The notes under the pieces: generated by a model
What the model saw: the letters and a program-made list of their open reading frames with translations, nothing else
Databases searched by the model: none
What the model was told of the DNA's origin: nothing
Source of the DNA: Actinomycetota bacterium
Lineage (GTDB): Bacteria; Actinomycetota; Nitriliruptoria; Nitriliruptorales; Nitriliruptoraceae
Assembly: GCA_017852335.1 (NCBI GenBank)
Contig: JAFMLG010000011.1
Span: 1-38,239 of the forward strand
DNA length: 38,239 bases
Reading direction: 5' to 3'
Shown: positions 23,733 to 31,509 of the stretch, piece by piece
How the letters are laid out: each line of letters opens with the position of its first letter
Position numbering within the stretch: position 1 is the stretch's first letter
Position numbers and translations under genes: made by a program

Positions 23733-24529
23733 ACCGTGGTCAGCGCCAGGCCGGCGACCAGCTCGGCGACGGCGGCGCGGAGCTCGGCGAGCCCGGCGTG
23801 GGGACGGCCGGTGGCCTCGTCGCAGACGACGTCCCGCCGGACCTCGAGCATGACGCTGGCGATGCTGGGATCGCCGGCGGCCGCCGCCGGAGTGATCGCC
23901 CCGGCGAACGGCGTGTCACGGGCGGTGGCGAACCCGTGCGCGGCCATGACCCGCTCGACCCGGGCCGCGAGCGCCTCGGGCGTGGCGGTCGCGTCGGTCC
24001 CGACGCAGACCTCGGGCCGGGGGGTGTCGGGGCTGAGCTCGTAGGGCAGGGCCCGGCTCGGGTACGAGTGCAGGTCGACGATCGTGACGCAGCCGTGCCG
24101 CGCGCGGAGCCGCTCCACCTCCTCGGCCAGCGCCGCGTGCCACGGCGCGTGGAACCGGGCGATGAGGTCCGCGCGCGTGGCGGCCAGCCCCTCGGGCCCC
24201 TCGGGCCGCAGCGGCGCGCACCGCGAGGTCCGGGTGTAGACCGCCCCCATGCCGACCCGCTCCATCGTCTCGATGGTCGGATCCGGGTACCGCTCGACGT
24301 CGACGACGAGCCGCGAGGTCCGGTTCACCAGCAGCGTCGCGCCGAGCTCGACCACCCCCTGCGCCAGCTCGGCGGTCCCGTGGTCGGTCATCGCGAGCAG
24401 CTCGGCCGCCAGCCCCGGGTCGTCGAGTAGCAGGCCCTCACGGACGTCGTCGGGGATGGCGAGCCCGGCGTGGGGCACGTGCACCACGACCGGACCGTCG
24501 CCGCGGAGGACCTCGAACGCCGTACCCAT
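23729..24529 (-). CDS. N-formylglutamate amidohydrolase family protein
   Basis: A 266-residue hydrolase of the FGase (PF05013) family, whose members release formate from N-formylglutamate in histidine breakdown or act on related N-formyl or N-acyl substrates. Metal-site motifs are visible: VVHVPHAGLAIP at the N-terminus, AMTDHGTAELA, NRTSRLVVDVERYPD, RFHAPWHAAL and TIVDLHSYPSRALPYE, giving the expected His and Asp/Glu ligands. ATG 24529 is chosen over an in-frame start 24 codons earlier because AGGTGG lies about 5-10 bases upstream and the family sequence begins there. No other histidine-degradation gene is in the window, so hutG-type function is uncertain. Confidence 0.85.
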   Translation of the reverse strand: MGTAFEVLRGDGPVVVHVPHAGLAIPDDVREGLLLDDPGLAAELLAMTDHGTAELAQGVVELGATLLVNRTSRLVVDVERYPDPTIETMERVGMGAVYTRTSRCAPLRPEGPEGLAATRADLIARFHAPWHAALAEEVERLRARHGCVTIVDLHSYPSRALPYELSPDTPRPEVCVGTDATATPEALAARVERVMAAHGFATARDTPFAGAITPAAAAGDPSIASVMLEVRRDVVCDEATGRPHAGLAELRAAVAELVAGLALTTV

Positions 24530-24597
24530 GACGCCACCTGAAGCGTGCTCGCTGATGCCGCCCCCCCGAGGTGTCAGCACCCGGGTGGGCCTCGGCA

Positions 24598-24603
24598 ACA
24601 ATA
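24598..24603 (-). promoter_or_regulatory. -10-like hexamer TATTGT before the formylglutamate hydrolase gene
   Basis: Minus-strand TATTGT, 68 bases upstream of the ATG at 24529; a locally AT-rich patch in very GC-rich DNA. Confidence 0.45.
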
Positions 24604-24631
24604 GACGAGCGTCCGTACGGCGGCACCGTAT

Positions 24632-26092
24632 TCACCGCCGCCTCCAACGGCCCAGCAGCTCGTGCCAGGTGGGGCGGGGTACCGGCGCGGCACCGGCCCG
24701 GACGGCCGCCGGGACCGGGGTCGTCGCGTCCGGGCCGGCGTCCCGGGGTGGGTCCGGGTCCAGGTCCGGGTCCGGATCCGGATCCGGGTCCGGGTACGGA
24801 TCGGGGTCCGGTGCGACGGCCGGCACCTCCACCGCTCCGACGTCGCACCGACCGCCGTCCGGCTGCGGCCGGGCCAGGCCGCGCGCGTCGGTCGCCGGCC
24901 AGACGTCGGTGCAGTCGGCGACGTCGACGAGCGGCCCGTCGGCGGCCGGCACCAGCAGCCGGGTCCGGCCCTCGACCGCGCCGTCCGTGCCCGGCAGCGC
25001 CGTCAGCGCCGGAGCCGTCGCCGGCACGGTCGCGCCGGGGCAGGACGCGTCCGACGCGACCGCCGCGACGGCGACGTCGGGGGCCGGACCGGCGTGGGCG
25101 ACCGTGCCGGCGCAGACGGCCGGCGTCGGCCCGTCGGGGGTCAGCGGCGCGACGCCGGTCAGGACCGTTCCGCGCAGCACCACGCGGACGGAGCCGCCGA
25201 GGGACGCGTCCCCCGCGACGTGCCCGCCGACGTCGGCCCGGGCGTCGGCGAACGTCGTCGCGACGGCCCGCAGGACCGGCTCGGCCGCCCCGGAGAGCCA
25301 GACGGAGCCGCCGGTCGCCGCGGCGTTCGCGGTGAACGTCGCGGTGGTCAGGGTCACGTCTCCGCTGGCCCGGACCGCGCCGCCCTGCCCCGACGGCGTC
25401 GGTGCCGTGTTCGCCACGAACTGGGTCCGCGTCGCGGTCAGCGCGCGGGCGTCGACCGCCCCGCCGAGGGGTGCGGTGTTCGCGACGAGGTCGACGTCGA
25501 CGAGGACGACCTCGTCGGCCGAGACGGCCCCGCCCCGCGCGGCGGTGTTCGCGACGAGCAGCACGTCCTCCGCCGTGACCCGGCTGGGCGTCGGGTCGGC
25601 GGACGACGCGACCTCGGCCCCGACCGCCCCACCGACGCCGTCGAGGTCCGTGCCGTCCGCGTCCCCGCCGCGCAGCACCAGGTCGCGGAGGGTGACGGTC
25701 GTCGCCGGCCGCAGCAGCGTCAGGATCCGAGCCGTCCCGTCGGCGTGGAGCTCCGCCCGGACCCCGTCGGCGCCCGTCAGCACGAGCGGGACGGCCGCGG
25801 CGTGGACCACGTCGTCCTCCAGCGGGAACGTGCCGCGCAGGGTCACGGTCCAGGCCGCGCAGGCGGGGTCCGCGCCGGCAGCCGCGGCGACGGCGGCCCG
25901 GACGGCGGCGGTCGAGGTGGCCACGTCCGGCGCCCCGGTCGCGGCGTCGAGGTCGGTGCCGCAGACCAGGGCCCCGACGGCGCGGTGCCCGGGCCCGCCG
26001 AGCGGGACCAGCGGCAGCGGTCCGGCGACGACCGAGAGGACGATCGCGGTCGCGACCGCGGCGCGCGACGTCGACGTCCGCCCCATCCCCAT
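24632..26092 (-). CDS. Secreted beta-helix (choice-of-anchor Q / PMP-like) protein
   Basis: A 486-residue exported protein. The signal peptide is residues 1-35 (RTSTSR, AAVATAIVLSVVAGPLPLVPLG). Residues about 40-330 form a right-handed parallel beta-helix with repeated FVANTAxxxGGAV-type turns (LLVANTAARGGAVSA, DLVANTAPLGGAVDA, QFVANTAPTPSGQGGAV), as in polymorphic-membrane-protein repeats. Residues near 400-422 have the RGLARPQPDGGRCDVGAVE ending of choice-of-anchor Q proteins. A Pro-Asp repeat linker (about 430-452) and a short basic tail ending GRWRRR follow; no membrane helix or LPXTG is present. The ATG at 26092 has GGGGGA about 7 bases upstream and starts the signal peptide. Its role (adhesion or polysaccharide binding) is not readable from sequence. 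Confidence 0.75.
   Translation of the reverse strand: MGMGRTSTSRAAVATAIVLSVVAGPLPLVPLGGPGHRAVGALVCGTDLDAATGAPDVATSTAAVRAAVAAAAGADPACAAWTVTLRGTFPLEDDVVHAAAVPLVLTGADGVRAELHADGTARILTLLRPATTVTLRDLVLRGGDADGTDLDGVGGAVGAEVASSADPTPSRVTAEDVLLVANTAARGGAVSADEVVLVDVDLVANTAPLGGAVDARALTATRTQFVANTAPTPSGQGGAVRASGDVTLTTATFTANAAATGGSVWLSGAAEPVLRAVATTFADARADVGGHVAGDASLGGSVRVVLRGTVLTGVAPLTPDGPTPAVCAGTVAHAGPAPDVAVAAVASDASCPGATVPATAPALTALPGTDGAVEGRTRLLVPAADGPLVDVADCTDVWPATDARGLARPQPDGGRCDVGAVEVPAVAPDPDPYPDPDPDPDPDLDPDPPRDAGPDATTPVPAAVRAGAAPVPRPTWHELLGRWRRR
24751..24811. repeat. Hexanucleotide repeat coding a Pro-Asp linker
   Basis: About ten imperfect copies of GGTCCG / GGATCC-type hexamers. On the minus strand they encode the (Pro-Asp)n linker of the secreted beta-helix protein. 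Such runs can change length by slippage in frame. Confidence 0.75.
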
Positions 26093-26159
26093 CACCGGTC
26101 CCCCGACCGCGGCGGGCCGGGCCCGCGCCGCCAGCATGCCAGCCGTCGGACCCCGCCGC

Positions 26160-26165
26160 TACGGT
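26160..26165 (+). promoter_or_regulatory. Leaderless promoter -10 (TACGGT) of the RecB-like nuclease
   Basis: TACGGT, six bases, then the ATG at 26172. There is no Shine-Dalgarno, which supports a leaderless mRNA. Confidence 0.5.
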
Positions 26166-26171
26166 CGCCGC

Positions 26172-26999
26172 ATGGCGCGCTCGGGGACCTCGCGGACGAC
26201 CTCGCGGACGAGGTGGCACAGCGTGTCCTCGACGCGCGAGTTCGAGACCTGCCCCCGCCGCTACCGGTTCGGGTACGTCGAGCGGCGGCCGAAGGACCGG
26301 CCGGTCCCGCCGCACTGGCGGTTCGGCACGGTGGTCCACGCCGGGCTCGAGGCGGCGTGGCGGGGGGTCCGGGAGGACCCCGACGCGCCGCTGGCCGCGC
26401 ATCTGGTGGCGGCCGTGGCCGCGGCGGACGCCGCGGTCGAGGCCGAGGGGCTCGGACCCGACGACCGGGACCGGGCCGAGCGGATCCTGACCGCGGCGCT
26501 CGAGGCCGACGTCGTCCGGGACCGCGACGGGGCCGACGACGGGCCGCTGGCCGCCGTGCCCCCGCGCCCGATCGGCGTCGAGGAGGCGCTGCGCGGGTGG
26601 GCCGGCGGGGACCACGACCGCGTCATCGGGTTCGCGGACCTGATCCTCGAGCACGCCGACGGCACGGTCGAGCTCGTCGACCACAAGGTGACGTCGCGCC
26701 GACTCGCCCCCGAGGACCTCCGCGACGACTTCCAGCTGAACCTCTACGGCCACCTCGCGTCGAAGCGCTGGCGGGAGGCGCCGCGCATCCTCGCGACCGT
26801 CCACTACCCGACCGGTCCCGACGCGGTCAGCGTCGAGCTCGGCGCGGAGGGCATGCGCGCGGCCGACCGCCGGGTCCGCGCCGCGGCCCGGGCCATCGCG
26901 GCCGAGACCGAGTTCCCGCCGGTCCCGTCCCGGGCCTGCGGCGACTGCCCGTGGCAGCCGTCCTGCCCCGAGGGCTCGGCCCGGGACGCCGACGTCTGA
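26172..26999 (+). CDS. RecB-like PD-(D/E)XK nuclease with probable Fe-S cluster
   Basis: A 275-residue stand-alone nuclease of the RecB/AddB-C/Cas4-like group. The core shows an early His region (GTVVHAGLEAAWRG), the catalytic GFADLILEHADGTVELVDHKVT (Asp, then D-x-K) and the QLNLYGHL helix with the motif Gln. Four Cys fit a [4Fe-4S] site: Cys27 in FETCPRRYRFGY and Cys256, Cys259, Cys265 in RACGDCPWQPSC. This arrangement is shared with actinobacterial RecB-like proteins such as Rv2119. It has no helicase partner next door and no cas genes, so a DNA-repair role is more likely than CRISPR adaptation. The ATG is preceded by a -10-like hexamer at six bases. It is convergent with the histidine kinase gene. 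Confidence 0.9.
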   Translation: MARSGTSRTTSRTRWHSVSSTREFETCPRRYRFGYVERRPKDRPVPPHWRFGTVVHAGLEAAWRGVREDPDAPLAAHLVAAVAAADAAVEAEGLGPDDRDRAERILTAALEADVVRDRDGADDGPLAAVPPRPIGVEEALRGWAGGDHDRVIGFADLILEHADGTVELVDHKVTSRRLAPEDLRDDFQLNLYGHLASKRWREAPRILATVHYPTGPDAVSVELGAEGMRAADRRVRAAARAIAAETEFPPVPSRACGDCPWQPSCPEGSARDADV

Positions 27000-27021
27000 G
27001 GCGCGCCGCCGTCGCCGCGGT

Positions 27022-28386
27022 TCAGCGCCGGGGCAGCGCCAGCAGGACCTCGAGCCCCCCGTCGTCGGGACGACGGACCGCCGCGCGACCGCCGTGGTCG
27101 CGTGCGACCTGTGCGACGAGCGCCAGCCCCAGCCCCGCGCCGGGCGCGGAGCGGGCCCCCGGCGCCCGGTAGAACCGGTCGAACAGGTGGGGCAGCTCGT
27201 CCTCGGCCACGCCGGGGCCGTGGTCCCGGACGACCAGCCGCACCTCGTCCGCGGTGGCGACGACGGCCACGGCGATCGGTCCGTCCGGCGCGTACTTCAC
27301 CGCGTTGTCGAGCAGGTTCGTCAGCGCCGCGGCGATCCGTGACCGCTCGGCCGTGACGGTCGTGCCGCCGTCCCCCCCGACGACGAGCGTCAGGTCCGCG
27401 GCCCGCTGCGGGTGCCGGCGCCGCGCGGTGCCGACGACCTCGGTCGCGAGCGCGACGGGATCGACGTCCTCCCGCGCCCCACCCGGCCCGCCGTCGCGCG
27501 CGATCGCGACCAGTCCGTCGACCATCGCCGCCAGTTCGGCGACCTGGCCCCGCACGTCGGCGAGCAGTCGACCCCGTTCGACCGGATCCAGCATCGCGTC
27601 CCCGGCCTCGGCCAGCGCCAGCACCTCGAGGTTGGTCCGGAGACTCGTCAGCGGGGTGCGCAGCTCGTGCGACGCGTCGGCGGTCAGCCGCTCCTGCGCG
27701 TCGCGGGCGGCCTCGAGCCGGGCCAGCATCCCGTTGAAGGCCGCGGCGAGCCGCCCGACCTCGTCGTCGCCCCGGACCTCGAGCCGGATCCCGAGGTCAC
27801 CGGCGCCCCGGACCGACTCGACGCGCGCGGTCAGATCGGTGACCGGCCGCACCGATCGGCCCGCCAGCCACCGCGCCAGGGCCGCGGCGACGGCGGCCGC
27901 CAGCACCGAGACCAGCGCGATGGTGCGCCGCAGGTCCCGGACGATCCGGTCGGCCTCGTCGAGCGGGCGGGCGACCTGCAGGGCGAGCCCGTCGGTGGCC
28001 GGGACGACGAGGATCCGGACGGCTCGGCCCTCCACCTCGACGGTCCGCAGGAACCCCGGCGCCGTGCCCGCCGCGACGGCCCGCACGTCCGTGGTGACCG
28101 GCAGGGGCGCGCCGTCCTCGGCGCCCGGGAGCCGCAGGACCCGCCCGGCGGCGTCGACGACCTGGATCACGGCGGCCGCCCCGCCGAACCGGTCACGACG
28201 CGGGAGCATCCGCATCAGCGCCTCGCGGGGCCGCCGCTCGACGTCCGCCGCGACGGCGCGGAGGTCGCGGTCGACCGCCCCGAACTGCGCCCGCACGACC
28301 AGGGCCTGGGCGGCGAGGCCGACGGCGAGCACCGCGACGGCGACGACGCCGGCGACGAGCGCCGCGACCCGACCCCGCAGCGTCAC
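27022..28386 (-). CDS. Sensor histidine kinase (MprB-like)
   Basis: A 454-residue membrane kinase. Helix 1 (about 8-31), a periplasmic sensor region (about 32-153), helix 2 (about 155-175), HAMP (about 176-228), HisKA with the phospho-acceptor His240 in ASHELRTPLTSLRTN, and HATPase_c with N-box NLLDNAVKYA (357-366), G1 DHGPGV (388-393), FDRFYR and G2 GAGLGL (416-421). The sensor part has no cofactor motif. The GTG start overlaps the stop of the response-regulator gene (GTGA), so kinase and regulator are coupled. The ASHELRTPLTSL block and the layout resemble mycobacterial MprB, an envelope-stress sensor; the signal here is inferred from neighbours. Confidence 0.93.
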   Translation of the reverse strand: MTLRGRVAALVAGVVAVAVLAVGLAAQALVVRAQFGAVDRDLRAVAADVERRPREALMRMLPRRDRFGGAAAVIQVVDAAGRVLRLPGAEDGAPLPVTTDVRAVAAGTAPGFLRTVEVEGRAVRILVVPATDGLALQVARPLDEADRIVRDLRRTIALVSVLAAAVAAALARWLAGRSVRPVTDLTARVESVRGAGDLGIRLEVRGDDEVGRLAAAFNGMLARLEAARDAQERLTADASHELRTPLTSLRTNLEVLALAEAGDAMLDPVERGRLLADVRGQVAELAAMVDGLVAIARDGGPGGAREDVDPVALATEVVGTARRRHPQRAADLTLVVGGDGGTTVTAERSRIAAALTNLLDNAVKYAPDGPIAVAVVATADEVRLVVRDHGPGVAEDELPHLFDRFYRAPGARSAPGAGLGLALVAQVARDHGGRAAVRRPDDGGLEVLLALPRR

Positions 28387-29129
28387 GACGTCACCGCCGG
28401 CCCGTCGTCCTCCGCCTCGACGCGGACCACGTACCCGACGCCGCGGACGGTGTGCACGAGCCGCGGGGCACCGTCCTCCTCGAGGTGGCGGCGCAGGCCG
28501 GCGACCTGCTGCTCGAGCGCGTTCGGTCCGACCTCCGCACCGTCCCAGACCTCGTCGGCCAGTCGCTCACGGGTCGCGACGTGTCCGGGCGGATCGAGCA
28601 GCACCTCGAGGAGTCGGAACTCGGTCGGGGTCAGGTCGATCGAGCGCTCACCGCGGCGGACGCGGTGCGCGTCGACCTCGAGGACGAGGTCCCCGGCGCG
28701 GAGCACCCGGTCCCGGGTGGCCGCGGCCGCCGGGGTGCGCCGCAGCAGTGCCCGCAGCCGCGCGACCAGTTCCTCGAGGGCGAACGGCTTCACGAGGTAG
28801 TCGTCGGCGCCGGACTCGAGGCCGGCGACCCGGTCGCCGACGGCGTCGCGGGCGGTGAGCATCAGGATCGGCGTCGGGAGGCCGTCGCGCCGGAGCCGCT
28901 CGGCCAGGCGCATGCCGTCGGGACCGGGCAGGCCGACGTCGAGGACGATCAGGTCCGGCTCGCGGGCGGCGATCAGCCGCAGGGCGACCAGTCCGTCGGG
29001 CGCGGCGCGGACGGCGAAGCCGTGGATCGCCAGCGCCCGCTCGAGCGCGCGGCGGACCGCGTCGTCGTCCTCGACGACGAGGACGTCGACCGGCGGCGCA
29101 CCGGGGTCCGGGGTCGGGGGGACGACCAT
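28383..29129 (-). CDS. OmpR/PhoB-family response regulator (MprA-like)
   Basis: A 248-residue transcription factor. Receiver domain (about 14-130) with acidic pocket EDDD (20-23), phospho-acceptor Asp64 in IVLDVGLPGPDG, the Thr of LMLTARDA and the Lys of DDYLVKPF. The winged-helix DNA-binding domain (about 150-240) has LTPTEFRLLEVLLDPPGHVATRERL and HTVRGVGYVVR. ATG 29129 has GAGGAGG 5-11 bases upstream; a longer in-frame reading runs into the preceding gene and lacks domain sequence. It is the second gene of a minus-strand set that starts with the repeat protein at 29826 and may also have its own promoter (TAGCGT at 29170). Confidence 0.93.
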   Translation of the reverse strand: MVVPPTPDPGAPPVDVLVVEDDDAVRRALERALAIHGFAVRAAPDGLVALRLIAAREPDLIVLDVGLPGPDGMRLAERLRRDGLPTPILMLTARDAVGDRVAGLESGADDYLVKPFALEELVARLRALLRRTPAAAATRDRVLRAGDLVLEVDAHRVRRGERSIDLTPTEFRLLEVLLDPPGHVATRERLADEVWDGAEVGPNALEQQVAGLRRHLEEDGAPRLVHTVRGVGYVVRVEAEDDGPAVTS

Positions 29130-29169
29130 CCGGACCTCCTCGACGCGCCGCCGGTCGTGGACCACCGCC

Positions 29170-29175
29170 ACGCTA
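29170..29175 (-). promoter_or_regulatory. -10-like hexamer TAGCGT before the response regulator
   Basis: Minus-strand TAGCGT, 40 bases upstream of the regulator ATG, in the 85-base gap after the repeat-protein gene. It would allow the two-component pair to be expressed apart from the upstream gene. Confidence 0.4.
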
Positions 29176-29176
29176 G

Positions 29177-29192
29177 GGGGAGGGGCCTCCCC
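29177..29192 (-). terminator. Small hairpin between repeat-protein gene and response regulator
   Basis: GGGGAG / CTCCCC inverted repeat with a 4-base loop, 23 bases after the repeat-protein stop and immediately upstream of the TAGCGT hexamer. It could be a partial terminator that lowers read-through into the two-component genes. Short stem, no T-run. Confidence 0.3.
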
Positions 29193-29214
29193 GGCGCGGC
29201 GCGGTCCGGGTGGG

Positions 29215-29826
29215 TCAGGCCGCGGCGTCCTCGTCGGCCGCGGCGTCGTCATCACCTGCGGCGTCGTCCGCCGGCGCGTCCGCGTGCCGGCCGCCCATGC
29301 CGAGCTCGGCCATCGCCGCCTCGAGGTCGGCGACGTCGACGCCGAGCGCCTCGGCCACGGCGGCGAGGTGCGCCTCGCGGCCCGCGGTCCGACCGGCCTC
29401 CATCGCGGCGGCGAGGTCGTCCTCGTCGACGCCGAGCGCCTCGGCGAGGGCCGCGCGGCGGGCATCCATCGCCTCGGCACGCTGCGCGGCCCCGGGCCCA
29501 CGGCGGCCCATGCCCTCGCCCGCGCGGGCGCCCATCCGGTCGGCGATGCGGCCGCGGACGCCCTCGAGGCGACCGGTCATCGGCCCGCCGTGGTCGCGAC
29601 CGGCCGCGGCGGCCAGGGCCATGCGCTCGGCCCGCGGGCCGTCGTGGGCGCGCCCGGCCACGGCCGCCCCGACCGCACCGGCCGCGGCGAGCGCGACGGC
29701 GCCGCCGGCGACGAGCGCGACGGTGCGGGTCCAGCGCCGGCGCGGGGCGGCGACGGCTCCTGCGGTCGCGTCCGGTGCCGGGTCGGGCGTCGGGTCGGGG
29801 GCGGGCTGGTGGGTCGTCTCGTCCAT
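29215..29826 (-). CDS. Membrane-anchored protein with ALGVDxxDL repeats, unknown function
   Basis: A 203-residue protein starting at ATG 29826, with GGAGGA about 9 bases upstream. A Pro/Asp-rich cytoplasmic N-terminus and RRRW precede one membrane helix (about 35-58), so the rest is probably outside the cell. The extracellular part has a Gly/Arg/Met-rich segment (about 60-120) and two copies, 30 residues apart, of EALGVDxxDLxAAM (129-142 and 159-172), then an Asp/Ala-rich acidic tail. Similar short helical repeats (ALGV-x-x-x-x-L) occur in small exported proteins of Gram-positive bacteria, but I know no function. It leads the minus-strand set with the response regulator and kinase and diverges from a PspC/LiaF-like gene, so a role in sensing or damping envelope stress is plausible (inference). 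Confidence 0.7.
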   Translation of the reverse strand: MDETTHQPAPDPTPDPAPDATAGAVAAPRRRWTRTVALVAGGAVALAAAGAVGAAVAGRAHDGPRAERMALAAAAGRDHGGPMTGRLEGVRGRIADRMGARAGEGMGRRGPGAAQRAEAMDARRAALAEALGVDEDDLAAAMEAGRTAGREAHLAAVAEALGVDVADLEAAMAELGMGGRHADAPADDAAGDDDAAADEDAAA

Positions 29827-29925
29827 GGTGGGCGGTCCTCCGGTCGTGGTCGCCGCGCGGTGGGGCGCGCGGCTCCGGTGCGCGGACGGCGGGCGCCGTC
29901 CGGTGCGCACAGCGTGCGATGCGGA

Positions 29926-29943
29926 CCTGACGGGACCCTGAGG
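29926..29943. promoter_or_regulatory. Candidate response-regulator operator (direct repeats CCTGACG / CCTGAGG)
   Basis: Two 7-base half-sites, CCTGACG and CCTGAGG, start 11 bases apart, the spacing used by tandem OmpR-family dimers. They lie in the 175-base spacer between the divergent repeat-protein gene and the PspC/LiaF-like gene. No experimental consensus is available to me for this regulator. Confidence 0.25.
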
Positions 29944-30001
29944 ACGGCGCGACGGGTCCGAGAACCCCGCCGGCGACCCTCCCGCGGTCGAGGAGGACCC
30001 G

Positions 30002-31285
30002 ATGGACCCGCAGCGCATCCCCGTGATCGGCACCGGGGCCGAGTCCGGGACGGCGACCGCGCCCCCGCCCCCGCCGCCCCCGCCGGGGGGGACGACCCCG
30101 CCGCGGCCGCCCCTGCGCCGCGCGACCGGGGACGCGATCCTCGGCGGCGTCGCGGCCGGGATCGCCCGGACGCTGGACCTCGACGTGGCGCTGGTCCGCG
30201 TCGCGATGGTCGTGCTGGCCCTGCCGCTCGACGGTCTCGGCGTCATCGCCTACCTCGCCGCCTGGGCGCTGATCCCCGCCGACGAGACGCCGACCGACGC
30301 GGCGCCCCGACGCGGCGCCGGCGTCTGGATCGGCGCCGGGCTGGTCGGTCTCGGCGCGCTGATGGTCCTCGAGCGGCTCGGGGACGCCTGGGGCTGGGGC
30401 GCCTGGCGGCCGTGGCGCTGGTTCGCCGCGGACCTGGTCCTGCCCCTCGGTCTCGTCGTCGTCGGCGCGCTGCTGTGGTGGCGGGCCGGCGAGACCGCCG
30501 CGCCCCTCACCGGACGCTCCGAGGGGTCGGCCGGGGCCGCGGGCGGGACCGACGGCGGGACCGCGGCCGCGACCCGGACGAGGACCCGGGCCGAGCTCGA
30601 GGACTCGCGGCTCGGTCCGCTGTCGACGGGTCTGGCGCTGATGGTGCTCGGCGGCCTCTGGACGACCGACGGGCTGGACGTGACGTCGCTCGGCGCGACC
30701 CGGATCGCCGCGGCCGGGCTCCTCGTCCTCGCCCTCGGGCTGCTCGTCGGCGCCGTCGCGGGCCGGGCCCGCGGCCTGATCCTGCCGGGGGCGGTGCTCG
30801 CCCTCGTCGTGCTCGGGATGCTCGGGGCCGAGCGGGCCGACGGCGCGGCGCTCGGGACCCCGGCCGTGCCGGGCGTCTCGACGCTGGAACGACCGGCCAC
30901 GGTCGCCGACGTCCCGGCCGGCGGCTACGAGTGGGCCGCCGGCGACGTGGTGCTCGACCTGCGACGGCTGGACGCGGCGTCGCTCGTCGCCGCCGGCGGG
31001 CCCGTCCCGGTCCGGGCCGAGCTCGGCGTCGGGACCCTCGAGGTGATCGTCCCCCGCGGGGTCGGCCTCGACGTCGCCGCGTCGGTCGGGATCGGGACGC
31101 TCCGCGTCGATCCCGACGCGGACCTCGAGGCCGAGGTCGGCGTCGGACGCCTCGACGTCCCCGGCTCGGCCCAACGGGGGCTGGGGCTGCGCCGGGACGG
31201 CGACACGTCGGCCGCCGACGGCGGCGCCACCCTGCTCCTGCGCCTCGAGGTCGGCGTGGGCCGCATCGTCGTCACGGAGGGCTGA
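30002..31285 (+). CDS. PspC-domain membrane protein with LiaF-like C-terminal domain
   Basis: A 427-residue protein. Residues 1-38 are Pro-rich; a PspC domain (about 36-95; RRATGDAILGGVAAGIARTLDLDVALVRVAMVVLALP, YLAAWALIPADE) is followed by several more membrane helices (about 105-170 and 210-285) and a C-terminal domain (about 300-427) rich in VGxGxLxV beta repeats (ELGVGTLEVIVP, SVGIGTLRVDP, EVGVGRLDV, EVGVGRIVV) of the LiaF/DUF2154-like type. PspC and LiaF proteins modulate envelope-stress regulators in other bacteria. It diverges from the repeat-protein/response-regulator/kinase set. ATG 30002 has GAGGAGG about 6-12 bases upstream. The position suggests it is both target and modulator of that two-component system (inference). 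Confidence 0.85.
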   Translation: MDPQRIPVIGTGAESGTATAPPPPPPPPGGTTPPRPPLRRATGDAILGGVAAGIARTLDLDVALVRVAMVVLALPLDGLGVIAYLAAWALIPADETPTDAAPRRGAGVWIGAGLVGLGALMVLERLGDAWGWGAWRPWRWFAADLVLPLGLVVVGALLWWRAGETAAPLTGRSEGSAGAAGGTDGGTAAATRTRTRAELEDSRLGPLSTGLALMVLGGLWTTDGLDVTSLGATRIAAAGLLVLALGLLVGAVAGRARGLILPGAVLALVVLGMLGAERADGAALGTPAVPGVSTLERPATVADVPAGGYEWAAGDVVLDLRRLDAASLVAAGGPVPVRAELGVGTLEVIVPRGVGLDVAASVGIGTLRVDPDADLEAEVGVGRLDVPGSAQRGLGLRRDGDTSAADGGATLLLRLEVGVGRIVVTEG

Positions 31286-31287
31286 GC

Positions 31288-31509
31288 ATGCGCCGTCATC
31301 CGCTGGACCCCGTGGCGCTGGCCGCCGGGCTGGTCCTCGCCGCCATCGCGGCGCTGGGCCTGCTCGACCCCGCGCGGACCCGCGACGTCGACCTCGCCCT
31401 GGTCGCCTCCGGCGCGATCGTCCTGGTCGGCGCGGCCGTGCTGCTCGGGGCGCTGGCCCGACGCGGCCGGGTCACGCCCCGAAGCGACCGCCCCGCCGGG
31501 TCCGCCTGA
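31288..31509 (+). CDS. Small two-helix membrane protein
   Basis: A 73-residue protein with two hydrophobic helices (about 8-28 and 35-58) separated by DPARTRDVDL, and a basic tail (RRGRVTPRSDRPAGSA). The ATG lies 2 bases after the PspC/LiaF-like stop and has GGAGG at 31276-31280, so it belongs to the same transcript. No family recognised. Its last 38 bases overlap, antisense, the 3' end of the DUF3006 gene. Confidence 0.75.
   Translation: MRRHPLDPVALAAGLVLAAIAALGLLDPARTRDVDLALVASGAIVLVGAAVLLGALARRGRVTPRSDRPAGSA

Noticed and set aside
24751-24811. Repetitive GGTCCG array as CRISPR or intergenic repeat
   Set aside because: It is a 6-base coding repeat without spacers and is explained by the Pro-Asp linker on the minus strand.
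26172-26999. Cas4 of a CRISPR system
   Set aside because: The nuclease has the Cas4-like Cys pattern, but no cas1, cas2 or repeat array is present, and stand-alone RecB-like relatives are common in actinobacteria.
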